Assembly: GCF_000016645.1 (NCBI RefSeq)
Contig: NC_009441.1
Span: 558,001-622,000, forward strand
Length of the DNA stretch: 64,000 bases
Origin: Flavobacterium johnsoniae UW101
Lineage (GTDB): Bacteria > Bacteroidota > Bacteroidia > Flavobacteriales > Flavobacteriaceae
Direction of reading: 5' to 3'
The translations under genes were made by a program, and so were the position numbers. This document shows, one piece after another, positions 25,476-33,939 of the stretch (position 1 is its first letter; each line of letters starts with the position of its first letter). The notes under the pieces are model-generated. The model saw only the letters and a program-made list of their open reading frames with translations, searched no databases and was not told where the DNA came from.

Positions 25476-25814
25476 ATGGCAAAAAACTACTTTTATATTA
25501 CATTCTTATTGGCTTTTTTCTTTACTGTAAGTGTTTCGGCACAAGACAGTAAGCAATTACCAAAAACTCAGGATCCGACAGGTATTGAGGGTCTCAGCTT
25601 GTACCCTAACCCTGTGGTAAACGGAAAAGTATATATATCATCAAAAAATGATCTGGAAAAAGAAATCATCGTATTTGATATCTTAGGAAAGAAAGTGCTG
25701 CAAGCACATTTAACTACAAAAGAATTAAACGTCTCTGATTTGGTTCCTGGCGTTTACATCATAAGAATAAGTGAGCAGAATGCCACAGCAACGCGAAAAC
25801 TCATTATTCGATAA
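25476..25814 (+). CDS. Mini-protein made almost only of a T9SS type A sorting domain
   Basis: A 112-residue protein. A signal peptide (about 1-22, FFTVSVSAQ) and a linker of about 20 residues lead straight to a type A C-terminal sorting domain: LSLYPNPVVNGKVYISS, IIVFDILGKKVL, LVPGVYIIRISEQNATATRKLIIR. Normally this tail is attached to a large cargo, but here it is nearly the whole protein. ATG 25476 (MAKNYF) is preferred over the upstream TTG, which overlaps a -7-like TATATTTA (25449-25456). It closes the putative phosphate locus after the lipoprotein terminator. Possible roles include filling the T9SS attachment complex or acting as an adaptor. Confidence 0.82.
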   Translation: MAKNYFYITFLLAFFFTVSVSAQDSKQLPKTQDPTGIEGLSLYPNPVVNGKVYISSKNDLEKEIIVFDILGKKVLQAHLTTKELNVSDLVPGVYIIRISEQNATATRKLIIR

Positions 25815-25819
25815 TTTTT

Positions 25820-25846
25820 AAAAAAGCTCCTTTTGGAGCTTTTTTA
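25820..25846 (+). terminator. Terminator after the T9SS mini-protein gene
   Basis: AAAAAAGCTCC, TTTT, GGAGCTTTTTT: a short stem with a T6 tail. Confidence 0.85.
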
Positions 25847-25889
25847 AGTTTACAGTCTCAGTCACAGTTTATAGTTTTTATGAGACTCT

Positions 25890-25934
25890 GAAAACTGCGA
25901 CTGAAAACTGCGACTGAAAACTGCGACTGAAAAC
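25890..25934. repeat. 13-bp tandem repeat upstream of the LuxE-like gene
   Basis: GAAAACTGCGACT occurs three times in perfect tandem (25890-25928), then a partial copy to 25934. It ends 10 bp before the -7 box at 25945 and so occupies the place of the -33 element. Confidence 0.8.
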
Positions 25935-25944
25935 CGAAAAACAA

Positions 25945-25952
25945 TATCTTTG
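25945..25952 (+). promoter_or_regulatory. -7 box (TATCTTTG) of the LuxE-like gene
   Basis: A match to TAnnTTTG, 13 bp before the TTG start at 25966. The leader would be under 10 bases, and no ATG lies between. Confidence 0.6.
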
Positions 25953-25965
25953 CACAAAAAAAGTT

Positions 25966-26946
25966 TTGATTACAGCCAGCGATATATTTACAATTTCAAG
26001 CCATAAACAATTTGAAAAAACAGCATTAAAAGTGTTCCGCTTTCAGTATGCGAATAATGCAGTATATCGTGATTTCTGTGATTACTTAAAAACAGATGTT
26101 CAGCAGGTAAAATCATTAAAGCAGATTCCTTTTTTACCTATTCAATTTTTCAAAAGCCACAATGTCGTTTCGAATGAAAATCCTGCCGAAGTAACTTTTA
26201 CCAGCAGCGGTACAACCGGAATGATAACCAGCAGACATTTAGTGACCGATATTTCCCTATATGAGGAAAGTTACCGCAAAGGTTTTTCGCAATTTTACGG
26301 CAATATCGAAGATTACGTTGTTTTAGCCCTTTTGCCGTCATATTTAGAACGAGAGGGATCTTCGCTTATTTATATGGTCGAAGACTTAATAAAACTATCC
26401 AATCAGCCTGACAGCGGGTTCTATCTGCACAATCACGACGACTTAATTAAAAAACTGACCGAATTAGACGAATCAGGTCAAAATGTGATTTTAATTGGCG
26501 TTACTTATGCTTTATTAGATCTAATCGAAAAACATCAATTCAATCTTCAAAATACCATTATTATGGAAACTGGAGGAATGAAAGGAAAACGCAAAGAAAT
26601 GATTCGCGAAGAATTACACGAAATTCTCTGCAAAGGTTTTGGCGTTTCCTCTATTCATTCTGAATACGGGATGACCGAACTTTTAGCGCAGGCTTATTCT
26701 TTAGGAGAAGGTATTTTTGAATGTCCATCATGGATGCATATTTTGGTACGAGACCCAGAAGATGCTTTAACCTATATTCAGGACGGAAAAACCGGCGGTA
26801 TTAATGTAATAGATTTAGCCAATATTAACTCTTGCTCTTTTATTGCAACGCAGGATTTAGGCAAAAAAAATCCCAATAACTCTTTCGAAGTATTGGGACG
26901 CTTTGATAATTCTGATATTCGTGGCTGCAACCTGATGGTCCTTTAA
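25966..26946 (+). CDS. LuxE-like acyl-protein synthetase / acyltransferase
   Basis: A 326-residue member of the adenylate-forming superfamily close to LuxE. The nucleotide-binding motif FTSSGTTG (78-85) is followed by MITSRH, METGGMKGKRKEM (about 203-214) and SEYGMTELLAQAYS (about 232-245). Such enzymes activate a fatty acid with ATP and pass it to a thiol. In Flavobacteriia single copies occur near lipid or pigment genes, but the acceptor is unknown. The start is TTG (MITASDIF...). No in-frame ATG exists near the N-terminus, and the promoter -7 box lies right before it. Confidence 0.82.
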   Translation: MITASDIFTISSHKQFEKTALKVFRFQYANNAVYRDFCDYLKTDVQQVKSLKQIPFLPIQFFKSHNVVSNENPAEVTFTSSGTTGMITSRHLVTDISLYEESYRKGFSQFYGNIEDYVVLALLPSYLEREGSSLIYMVEDLIKLSNQPDSGFYLHNHDDLIKKLTELDESGQNVILIGVTYALLDLIEKHQFNLQNTIIMETGGMKGKRKEMIREELHEILCKGFGVSSIHSEYGMTELLAQAYSLGEGIFECPSWMHILVRDPEDALTYIQDGKTGGINVIDLANINSCSFIATQDLGKKNPNNSFEVLGRFDNSDIRGCNLMVL

Positions 26947-27067
26947 AGCAGTTTGCTTATTTTATTAGTAAGAATTTACTCAATTTATTAACTTAGAGAT
27001 AATATAAAAAAAATACTACAATTATATTTAAAATATACTTTTAATCTAAATTTTAAATATAATTCTT

Positions 27068-28708
27068 ATGAAAAAAATTACTCTATTACTTGTGATTAGT
27101 TTATTAAACTTAAAAGCATGGTCACAAAATCCAAATTACAGATATCACGAATTACAAGATTTAGGCACCACGATAGAATGGGCTATTTCAATTGAGTGTA
27201 CTCATCACTTTCAACCTTTGAGAGTTCTTGATGTCAATCTAAAACAAAATTTCAAATTAGAAGTTGGTAAAATTTACAAAGTTGACTTAGGATTACCTGC
27301 TAATTACGGCACAAGGTATTACAAAGTAACTTATGCTGGAGATTCAGGAGTCGACAAGGGAGATGAGCTTGATACTCCTCCTAATTTTGGATCACCAATT
27401 ACTAATTTATGCAGCTCTTTATCTTGGAAATATATAAGACCAATTTTATTGGGTTCAACTGTAGAAGAAGCACAAAATAACTATTGTGCAAACCTAACGG
27501 CTAATACAACAAGAGAAAAAGTAAACATTAAAATAACCCAGTCTTTAACTGTAGGCAGTGCTTATTTCATGGATTTTGGAAAGGGGCCAAATTATTATTT
27601 GATAGATGGTTCAAGTCCTGAAAATGGAGATGCTGATTATGAATTTGATCCTACAATTGCAAATGCCGTTTTTTCTCCCGCTGCATTAAATTGCCCAAAA
27701 CCAGATTTACAAGCTATAGCAACAGACTTTGGAGGTACAACAACCACTACCGGAGCTAATGCTAGTGTAATATATTCTATAAAAAATATAGGAGGCAGAG
27801 CTTTTGCACCCTCTCATTGCTTAATTTACTTTTCTAAAGGCAATTCTGTTCTAAGTTCTGATGATATATTAATCAAAGATGTTACCATCGATCCACTAAA
27901 CCCTAATGAAAGCAAATATGGTGTTCCATCGATAATTATTCCTGCAAATATTAGCAGCGGTACTTATTATGTAATTATTCAATTAATTAATAGTGAAGAC
28001 ATAAATAACAGTAATAATATAATTTCGTCTTTATCGTCATTTACTGTCAACCAGACAACAACGCCAACTGGAAAACCAGACTTAATTATTGATCCAGCTA
28101 ATACGATTATTTTTAGCAACTGTTTTGATTGTAGCGCAGCATTAAGTGATTTAGGAAATAAAAGACACACAATAAATAATCAATCTGGAATTATTAACTT
28201 ACAGGCAATAACTATTAAAAATATAGGAAGCACAGCATCAACCCCTGCAACGCTTCAGTTTTATTTATCAACTGATGGTATTCTTGATGCAGCAGATATA
28301 AAATCTACAGCAAGCAGCGTTTCAATAGCTGCAATAAACCCGGGAAGTTCAATTACAGTATCTAAATCAATTTTCTCTTCAGATTTTGGCGGCTTAACAG
28401 TTACCGGAAATCGAAACATTCTTATGTCGGTTGATGATTCTAAAACAAATACTGAATCAAACGAAAATAACAACATAACAGTTATACCAGTTACTTTTGT
28501 TAACCCTTTCGCAAAAACTGTTCAGTCTAATGTAAATGTTGAAGACAGCATACAGCCTTATTCAATTAACGTTTACAATTTTGAAGGACAAAAAGTTTTA
28601 ACTAAAGAAGTTAAATCTATAGAAGAAGAAAACAAATCCTTAGATTCACTAAAAAGCGGTATCTACATTATTAAATCGAAAAACGAGACTCGTAAAGTTC
28701 TTAAATAA
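27068..28708 (+). CDS. Secreted CARDB-repeat protein with T9SS sorting domain
   Basis: A 546-residue exported protein. Signal peptide about 1-19 (LLNLKAWSQ). An N-terminal domain of about 190 residues has six or so cysteines but no recognised family. Two CARDB-type adhesion domains follow at about 215-330 (PDLQAIATDFGG, VIYSIKNIGGRAFAPS, LNSEDINNSNN-like) and about 340-470 (PDLIIDPANTIIF, ITIKNIGSTASTPATLQFYLS). The end (about 485-546: YSINVYNFEGQKVLTKEV, LKSGIYIIKSKNETRKVLK) is a type A T9SS sorting signal. Surface-anchored or secreted; ligand unknown. Monocistronic with its own terminator. Confidence 0.8.
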   Translation: MKKITLLLVISLLNLKAWSQNPNYRYHELQDLGTTIEWAISIECTHHFQPLRVLDVNLKQNFKLEVGKIYKVDLGLPANYGTRYYKVTYAGDSGVDKGDELDTPPNFGSPITNLCSSLSWKYIRPILLGSTVEEAQNNYCANLTANTTREKVNIKITQSLTVGSAYFMDFGKGPNYYLIDGSSPENGDADYEFDPTIANAVFSPAALNCPKPDLQAIATDFGGTTTTTGANASVIYSIKNIGGRAFAPSHCLIYFSKGNSVLSSDDILIKDVTIDPLNPNESKYGVPSIIIPANISSGTYYVIIQLINSEDINNSNNIISSLSSFTVNQTTTPTGKPDLIIDPANTIIFSNCFDCSAALSDLGNKRHTINNQSGIINLQAITIKNIGSTASTPATLQFYLSTDGILDAADIKSTASSVSIAAINPGSSITVSKSIFSSDFGGLTVTGNRNILMSVDDSKTNTESNENNNITVIPVTFVNPFAKTVQSNVNVEDSIQPYSINVYNFEGQKVLTKEVKSIEEENKSLDSLKSGIYIIKSKNETRKVLK

Positions 28709-28725
28709 GAACAACTATTAAATAG

Positions 28726-28753
28726 AAAAGCATCCTTATTCAGGATGCTTTTT
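28726..28753. terminator. Bidirectional terminator between CARDB protein gene and tyrS
   Basis: AAAAGCATCCT and AGGATGCTTTTTTT form a stem between the convergent genes. Confidence 0.88.
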
Positions 28754-28771
28754 TTATTTATCTAATGCGGA

Positions 28772-30067
28772 TTAAACCACTCGAATTACAAAATAATTCT
28801 TTTTACCGCTTTGTAATAACACAAACTGATTATTAATTAAATCATTTGCAGTTAAAACAAAATCTTCTTTTATTTTTTCTCTGTTTACAGAAATAGAATT
28901 TGCAGTTAAGGCACGTCTTGCTTCTCCGTTAGATTTAAAGAAACCTGTTTTTTCATTTAAAACAGTAACAATATCCAATCCGTTTTCTAGATCTGCTTTT
29001 GCGATTTCAGCCTGTGGAACCCCATCAAAAACTTCTAAGAAAGTCTTTTCATCTAGTTTTTTCAAATCGTCAGCAGTTGAATTTCCAAATAAAATATTCG
29101 AAGCCTGAATTGCTTTTTCTAATTCTTCTTTACTGTGAACAAAAATCGTGATTTCTTCAGCTAATTTCTTTTGCAGAATTCTTAAATGAGGAGCAGTTTG
29201 GTGCTCAGCAATTAAAGCATCAATTGTTTCTTTATCTAAGAAAGTAAATATCTTGATATATTTTTCAGCATCAGCATCTGTAGCATTTACCCAAAACTGG
29301 TAAAATTTGTACACTGAAGTTTTATCAGCATCCAGCCAAACATTTCCTCCTTCAGATTTTCCAAATTTAGATCCGTCCGCTTTTGTAATTAAAGGTGTTG
29401 TTAAAGCAAAAGCTTTTGCATTTTCCCCGCCCATTCTGCGTACTAATTCTGTTCCCGTGGTAATATTTCCCCATTGGTCAGAACCTCCCATTTGCAAAAG
29501 GCAGTTATTATTTTTATATAAATGATAAAAATCGTAACCCTGAATTAATTGATAAGTAAACTCTGTAAAAGACATTCCCTCACCTTCTCCATTGATTCTT
29601 TTTTTAACAGAATCTTTCGCCATCATATAATTTACTGTAATGCGTTTTCCAACCTCACGAGCAAAATCAATAAACGAGAATTCTTTCATCCAATCATAGT
29701 TATTTACCATAATTGGGGCATTTTGTTCTTTTGAATTAAAGTCTAAGAAACGAGACAAAACACTTTTAATGCCGGCAACATTTTTAGCCAGGGTTTCTTC
29801 GTTAAGCAGATTTCTTTCGTCAGATTTCCCAGATGGGTCACCAATCATTCCGGTCGCACCGCCCACAAGAGCAATTGGCTGATGACCAAAATTCTTTAAA
29901 TGTACCAATAAAATAATCTGAACCATACTGCCTATATGCAGTGAATCTGCCGTTGGATCAAAACCAATATAGGCCGATGTTACCTCTTTTAGCAATTGTT
30001 CTTCCGTTCCTGGCATGCTATCATGGTACAAACCGCGCCATTTTAATTCTTCAACTAGATTCTTCAT
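28772..30067 (-). CDS. tyrS: Tyrosyl-tRNA synthetase
   Basis: A 431-residue class I aminoacyl-tRNA synthetase that charges tRNA-Tyr. The HIGH-type motif is HIGS (44-47) and the KMSKS-type motif is KFGKS (about 232-236). The tyrosine pocket [24 protein letters not shown] is intact. A C-terminal S4-like RNA-binding domain (about 355-431, [22 protein letters not shown]) is present, so this is the full-length bacterial form. It is divergent from the epimerase gene, with about 200 bp between. Confidence 0.96.
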   Translation of the reverse strand: MKNLVEELKWRGLYHDSMPGTEEQLLKEVTSAYIGFDPTADSLHIGSMVQIILLVHLKNFGHQPIALVGGATGMIGDPSGKSDERNLLNEETLAKNVAGIKSVLSRFLDFNSKEQNAPIMVNNYDWMKEFSFIDFAREVGKRITVNYMMAKDSVKKRINGEGEGMSFTEFTYQLIQGYDFYHLYKNNNCLLQMGGSDQWGNITTGTELVRRMGGENAKAFALTTPLITKADGSKFGKSEGGNVWLDADKTSVYKFYQFWVNATDADAEKYIKIFTFLDKETIDALIAEHQTAPHLRILQKKLAEEITIFVHSKEELEKAIQASNILFGNSTADDLKKLDEKTFLEVFDGVPQAEIAKADLENGLDIVTVLNEKTGFFKSNGEARRALTANSISVNREKIKEDFVLTANDLINNQFVLLQSGKKNYFVIRVV

Positions 30068-30176
30068 TTTTTAAAATATTTTGCGCAAATATAATCAATG
30101 GCATCGGCAATATCAAAAAGCAAATACAATATCAATGACAATTGCAATTCTAATAAAAAACTTTTAACCTCTGTAC

Positions 30177-30242
30177 CTTTAAATCTTTACATCTCAAGAA
30201 AAAACCTTTGCAACTTTGAGCCTTTGTCGCTTTGTCTCTTTC
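30177..30242 (+). repeat. Octamer-period repeat in the epimerase promoter
   Basis: CTTTA, CTTTA and CTCAA at 30177, 30185 and 30193; then CTTTG at 30206, 30214, 30222 and 30230 and CTTTC at 30238, all 8 bp apart within each block. The fourth CTTTG supplies the -33 TTTG. Confidence 0.65.
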
Positions 30243-30261
30243 AAGCAAAAACTTATCTTTA
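30231..30261 (+). promoter_or_regulatory. Promoter of the epimerase gene
   Basis: TTTG (30231-30234), 19 bases, then TATCTTTA (30254-30261), close to the Bacteroidota consensus, five bases before ATG 30266. The leader would be nearly absent, and the box excludes the upstream start at 30098. Confidence 0.6.
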
Positions 30262-30265
30262 CAAA

Positions 30266-31267
30266 ATGGTATTAGTAACAGGAGGAACAGGTTTAGTTGG
30301 TTCGCATTTATTACTTCATTTAATTGAAAATGGAGAAAATGTAAGGGCAATTTATCGCAGTCAAAATAATATTGAAAAAACAAAATCGGTTTTTGAATTA
30401 TACAAAAAAACAGAATTGTTTGAAAAAATAGAATGGCTTGAAGCCGATATTCTGGACATACCTTCTCTCGAAATTGCTTTTAACGGCATTGAGTATGTTT
30501 ACCATTGTGCTGCTTTAATTTCTTTTGATCCTAAAGATGAAGAAGCACTTCGAAAAACCAATATCGAAGGAACAGCTAATATTGTCAACTTTTCTATTGC
30601 CAGAGAAATTAAAAAATTCTGTTTTGTGAGTTCCATTGCTGCGCTGGGAGATTTAGCAGCTCATGAAACTTATATTACCGAAGAAACAGATTGGAATCCT
30701 GAAAAACCACATAGTGATTATGCCATTTCAAAATATGGTGCCGAAATGGAAGTATGGCGCGGACATCAGGAAGGTTTAGATGTTATTATTATTAATCCGG
30801 GTGTTATTTTAGGTCCAATTCCGAAAGAGAAAAGCAAACAACAAGGAAGTTCTGAATTGTATGCAAAAGTTGCAAACGGACTTTCCTTTTACACACTTGG
30901 AAATACTGGTTTTATTTCTGTGGATGATGTTGTAAAAACTGCTCTTCAGCTAATGAAAAGCGATATTAAAAACGAACGATTTACTTTAATTGCCGATAAT
31001 ATTGTCTTTAAAGATATTCTAAACACAATTGCAGATGCATTAAACGTTAAAAGACCACATCGTCATGCAAAACCCGCTTTAATGAATTTCCTTTGGATTG
31101 CCGACGGCATATTTTCGACTTTATTTTTTCAAAAAAGAAGACTGACTAAAGCTACAGCAAAAGCTTCTTATTCTAAAAATCTATATTCAAATGAAAAAAT
31201 AAAAACCGCTCTGGGAACGGTTTTTCTAGATGTACATGAATATGTAAAAAATATTTCGAAGCTGTAA
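30266..31267 (+). CDS. NAD-dependent epimerase/dehydratase family protein (extended SDR)
   Basis: A 333-residue Rossmann-fold enzyme. The cofactor loop VTGGTGLVGSHLL (4-16), the SSIAALGD strand and the catalytic pair in SDYAISKYGAE (Tyr-x3-Lys) are all present. The pattern fits extended short-chain dehydrogenases close to dihydroflavonol-4-reductase / sugar epimerases; the substrate is unknown. The frame is open from 30098, but the first 56 residues would be low-quality sequence overlapping the octamer repeat and promoter. ATG 30266 is at the proper SDR start. Convergent with the DUF4296 gene, with no spacer between stops. Confidence 0.88.
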   Translation: MVLVTGGTGLVGSHLLLHLIENGENVRAIYRSQNNIEKTKSVFELYKKTELFEKIEWLEADILDIPSLEIAFNGIEYVYHCAALISFDPKDEEALRKTNIEGTANIVNFSIAREIKKFCFVSSIAALGDLAAHETYITEETDWNPEKPHSDYAISKYGAEMEVWRGHQEGLDVIIINPGVILGPIPKEKSKQQGSSELYAKVANGLSFYTLGNTGFISVDDVVKTALQLMKSDIKNERFTLIADNIVFKDILNTIADALNVKRPHRHAKPALMNFLWIADGIFSTLFFQKRRLTKATAKASYSKNLYSNEKIKTALGTVFLDVHEYVKNISKL

Positions 31268-31747
31268 TTACTTTCTTAATTGTTTTCTTTTTGCTTTTTT
31301 TAGCGAATCGATGCTTTTTATTACAGGTTCTGCTTTTTTGATCGAATCTTTTAGAACTTCTTTCTTTTTCTTTTTTGCCTCTTTAGCCGCTTTTTTATCT
31401 TCGATTTTAACTATAGAATCAGTTGCTCTTTGAACTTTGGCCAATCGCTTTCCTACCTCATCAAACATATCTTTATAGTTCTCATAATCTGCGGCATAAT
31501 ACATATTATTTTGTGCAAATTGTAAACTATCAACTTTATATTTTTTCAATATAAATTTTGTTGGGTTTGTTTCAGTAGAGTCTATTAGTTCCTGATGCTG
31601 ATATCTCATTGCTTCTAAAAGAGACAAATCATACATAATATCAATCATTTTTTCTTTCTCGATAAGTTTTGCAGGCTGTTTTACAACCTCTTTTTTACAA
31701 CTTACAGAAAGAAACAAAACTAATAGTATTATTAAACAATTCTTCAT
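31268..31747 (-). CDS. DUF4296 lipoprotein
   Basis: A 159-residue lipoprotein: signal peptide with lipobox VSC (Cys17), then KKEVVKQ with no acidic run, so periplasmic orientation is likely. Residues about 30-110 show the DUF4296 pattern (MIDIMYDLSLLEAMRYQHQ, YKVDSLQFAQNNMYYAADYENYKDMFDEV). The C-terminal third is a Lys-rich coiled segment. Function unknown. It is placed just after dihydroorotase and the GT2 gene in the same minus-strand operon, a common arrangement in Flavobacteriia. Confidence 0.82.
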   Translation of the reverse strand: MKNCLIILLVLFLSVSCKKEVVKQPAKLIEKEKMIDIMYDLSLLEAMRYQHQELIDSTETNPTKFILKKYKVDSLQFAQNNMYYAADYENYKDMFDEVGKRLAKVQRATDSIVKIEDKKAAKEAKKKKKEVLKDSIKKAEPVIKSIDSLKKAKRKQLRK

Positions 31748-31756
31748 TTCAGCTTT

Positions 31757-33097
31757 TTATCTATCAAACAATAAACGTTTTCCGGCGCGGATATCTTTTA
31801 CTTTAAAATTATTGTAAACCATTTCACCGTTTACAAAAGTATGTGTAATTCTCGATTTAAAAGTTGTTCCTTCAAAAGGAGACCAGCCGCATTTGTATAA
31901 AATATTATCTGTATTTACGCTCCAAGGCTTACTTGGGTTTACAATTACCAAATCGGCAAAATAACCTTCTTTGATAAATCCTCTTTTTTCAATTTTGAAA
32001 ATTTTAGCCGGATTGTGGCACATTTTTTCTACAATTTTCTCTACGCTGATTTTTCCTTGGTGATGCGCTTCAAACATTGCTACAACAGCATGCTGCACAA
32101 GCGGACCTCCAGATGGAGCTTTTAAATACGACTGTGCTTTTTCTTCTTTAGTATGAGGTGCATGATCTGTTGCAATAACATCAATTCTGCCGTCATTTAA
32201 AGCTTCCCAAAGTACTTTTCTGTCACTTTCGGTTTTTACAGCTGGATTCCATTTAATGAAATTTCCTTTTGTTTTGTAATCTTCATCAGTAAACCAAAGA
32301 TGATGTACACAAACTTCGGCTGTGATTTTTTTATCTTCTAATGGAATTTTATTTGTAAACAATTCCATTTCTTTTGCAGTCGAAAGATGAAAAATATGAA
32401 GTCTCGCTCCTGTCTTTTTTGCCAGAGCCACTGCTTTTGAAGAAGAAAGATAACAAGCCTCAGCACTTCTAATTAAGTTGTGAGCCGTTACAGGAATATC
32501 ATCTCCGTATTTTTCTTTAAACTCTGCCAGATTATTTTGAATCGTAGTTTCATCTTCACAATGAACTGCAATTAACATTGGTGTGCTTGAGAAAATTTTT
32601 TCTAAAGTTTCTTCTCTGTCAACTAACATATTTCCTGTTGAAGAACCTAAGAAAATCTTGATTCCGGCTACATTTTTTGGATTTGTTTTTAAAACTTCTT
32701 CCAAATTATCATTGGTTGCTCCCATCATAAACGAATAATTCGCAAATGATTTTTGAGCTGCAATTTGATATTTATCTTCTAAAATTTCCTGAGTAACGGC
32801 ATTTGGGACTGTGTTGGGCTGTTCTATAAAAGAAGTGATTCCACCAGCAACAGCTGCACGAGATTCAGATTCGATATCGCCTTTATGCGTTAAGCCCGGT
32901 TCTCTAAAATGTACCTGATCGTCTATTGCACCCGGCATTAAATAACTTCCTTCGGCATCAATAACAATACAATCTGATGTTTTTAGACTGATACTGTCTG
33001 CAACTTCAACAATAAGATCATTTTCGATCAAAACATCTCCGTCAAAAATAGATCCTTCGTTTACAATTTTGGCATTTTTTATTAAAATCCTGTTCAT
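31757..33097 (-). CDS. pyrC: Dihydroorotase
   Basis: A 446-residue amidohydrolase of pyrimidine synthesis, closing carbamoyl-aspartate to dihydroorotate. Visible motifs: DDQVHFREPGLTHKGDI (60-76), GIKIFLGSS around the lysine that is carbamylated in the family, HCEDE, HIFHLST and the catalytic Asp in ATDHAPHT. The usual first metal-binding pair His-x-His is Gln-x-His here (Gln61, His63). I recall the same change in other Bacteroidota. It overlaps no neighbours but is separated by under 10 bp from the GT2 and DUF4296 genes. Confidence 0.92.
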   Translation of the reverse strand: MNRILIKNAKIVNEGSIFDGDVLIENDLIVEVADSISLKTSDCIVIDAEGSYLMPGAIDDQVHFREPGLTHKGDIESESRAAVAGGITSFIEQPNTVPNAVTQEILEDKYQIAAQKSFANYSFMMGATNDNLEEVLKTNPKNVAGIKIFLGSSTGNMLVDREETLEKIFSSTPMLIAVHCEDETTIQNNLAEFKEKYGDDIPVTAHNLIRSAEACYLSSSKAVALAKKTGARLHIFHLSTAKEMELFTNKIPLEDKKITAEVCVHHLWFTDEDYKTKGNFIKWNPAVKTESDRKVLWEALNDGRIDVIATDHAPHTKEEKAQSYLKAPSGGPLVQHAVVAMFEAHHQGKISVEKIVEKMCHNPAKIFKIEKRGFIKEGYFADLVIVNPSKPWSVNTDNILYKCGWSPFEGTTFKSRITHTFVNGEMVYNNFKVKDIRAGKRLLFDR

Positions 33098-33106
33098 GTC
33101 CTATCT

Positions 33107-33832
33107 TTATAATGTATTGACTAATTTTTTTAATCGAAGAGAAATCACCCCAAGAATTGCTTCTTTAATAATGGCATTGCTCATTTTCGAAACACCTTTT
33201 GTTCTGTCTGTAAAAATAATTGGGACTTCTTTTATTTCAAATTTAGCACAATAAGTTCTGTACTTCATTTCGATTTGAAACGCATATCCAACAAATTTTA
33301 TTTTGTTCAGATTAATTTTCTCCAAAACTTCTCTTTTATAACAAACAAAACCTGCTGTTGCATCGTGAATTTTCATTCCGGTAATAAACTTTACATAAAC
33401 CGATGCAAAATACGACATTAATACACGGCTTAGGGGCCAGTTTACAACATTTACGCCTTTTACATAACGTGATCCTATTGCTAAATCAGCACCTCCAAAA
33501 TGGCAGGCATCGTACAATTTTTCAAGATCATTTGGGTTATGCGAAAAATCGGCATCCATCTCAAAAATAAAATCATAATTATGTGCTAAAGCCCATTTAA
33601 AACCATGAACATAAGCAGTTCCTAGTCCTGCTTTTTTGGCTCTTTTTTCAAGAAATAATCTTTCTGGATATTCTTCCTGTAAAGCAATAACTTTATCAGC
33701 CGTATGATCTGGAGAATTATCATCAATAATTAAAAGATGAAAAGATTTATGCTGCGAAAGAACGGCTCTTATTATACTTTCTACGTTCTCTATTTCGTTA
33801 TAAGTGGGAATTATGACAATACTATCATTCAT
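33107..33832 (-). CDS. GT2 glycosyltransferase, polyprenol-phosphate mannose synthase type
   Basis: A 241-residue family 2 glycosyltransferase. It has IPTYNEIENVESIIRAV (about 7-23), DDNSPDHTADKV, and the DxD-type metal site in FEMDADFSHNP (about 91-101), then GSRYVKG. This is the dolichol/polyprenol-phosphate mannosyltransferase pattern: it transfers a hexose from a nucleotide sugar to a lipid carrier on the inner membrane. No C-terminal membrane domain is present. First gene of the GT2-pyrC-DUF4296 operon, transcribed away from DUF4271-hemD. Confidence 0.9.
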   Translation of the reverse strand: MNDSIVIIPTYNEIENVESIIRAVLSQHKSFHLLIIDDNSPDHTADKVIALQEEYPERLFLEKRAKKAGLGTAYVHGFKWALAHNYDFIFEMDADFSHNPNDLEKLYDACHFGGADLAIGSRYVKGVNVVNWPLSRVLMSYFASVYVKFITGMKIHDATAGFVCYKREVLEKINLNKIKFVGYAFQIEMKYRTYCAKFEIKEVPIIFTDRTKGVSKMSNAIIKEAILGVISLRLKKLVNTL

Positions 33833-33939
33833 TTTTTTCTCGGTAATTTCACCGCAAAAGTAAACTTTTTATAGCATTTGGTTCATAATAAATACATAAT
33901 AAAAGTATTGATACAAAAAATTACTAATTTTGTGACGCT

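Noticed and set aside
25890..25934. CRISPR-like direct repeats
   Set aside because: Units are contiguous 13-mers without spacers and no cas gene is near.
30098..30265. 56-residue N-terminal extension of the epimerase
   Set aside because: It covers the octamer array and promoter; the Rossmann motif begins right after ATG 30266.
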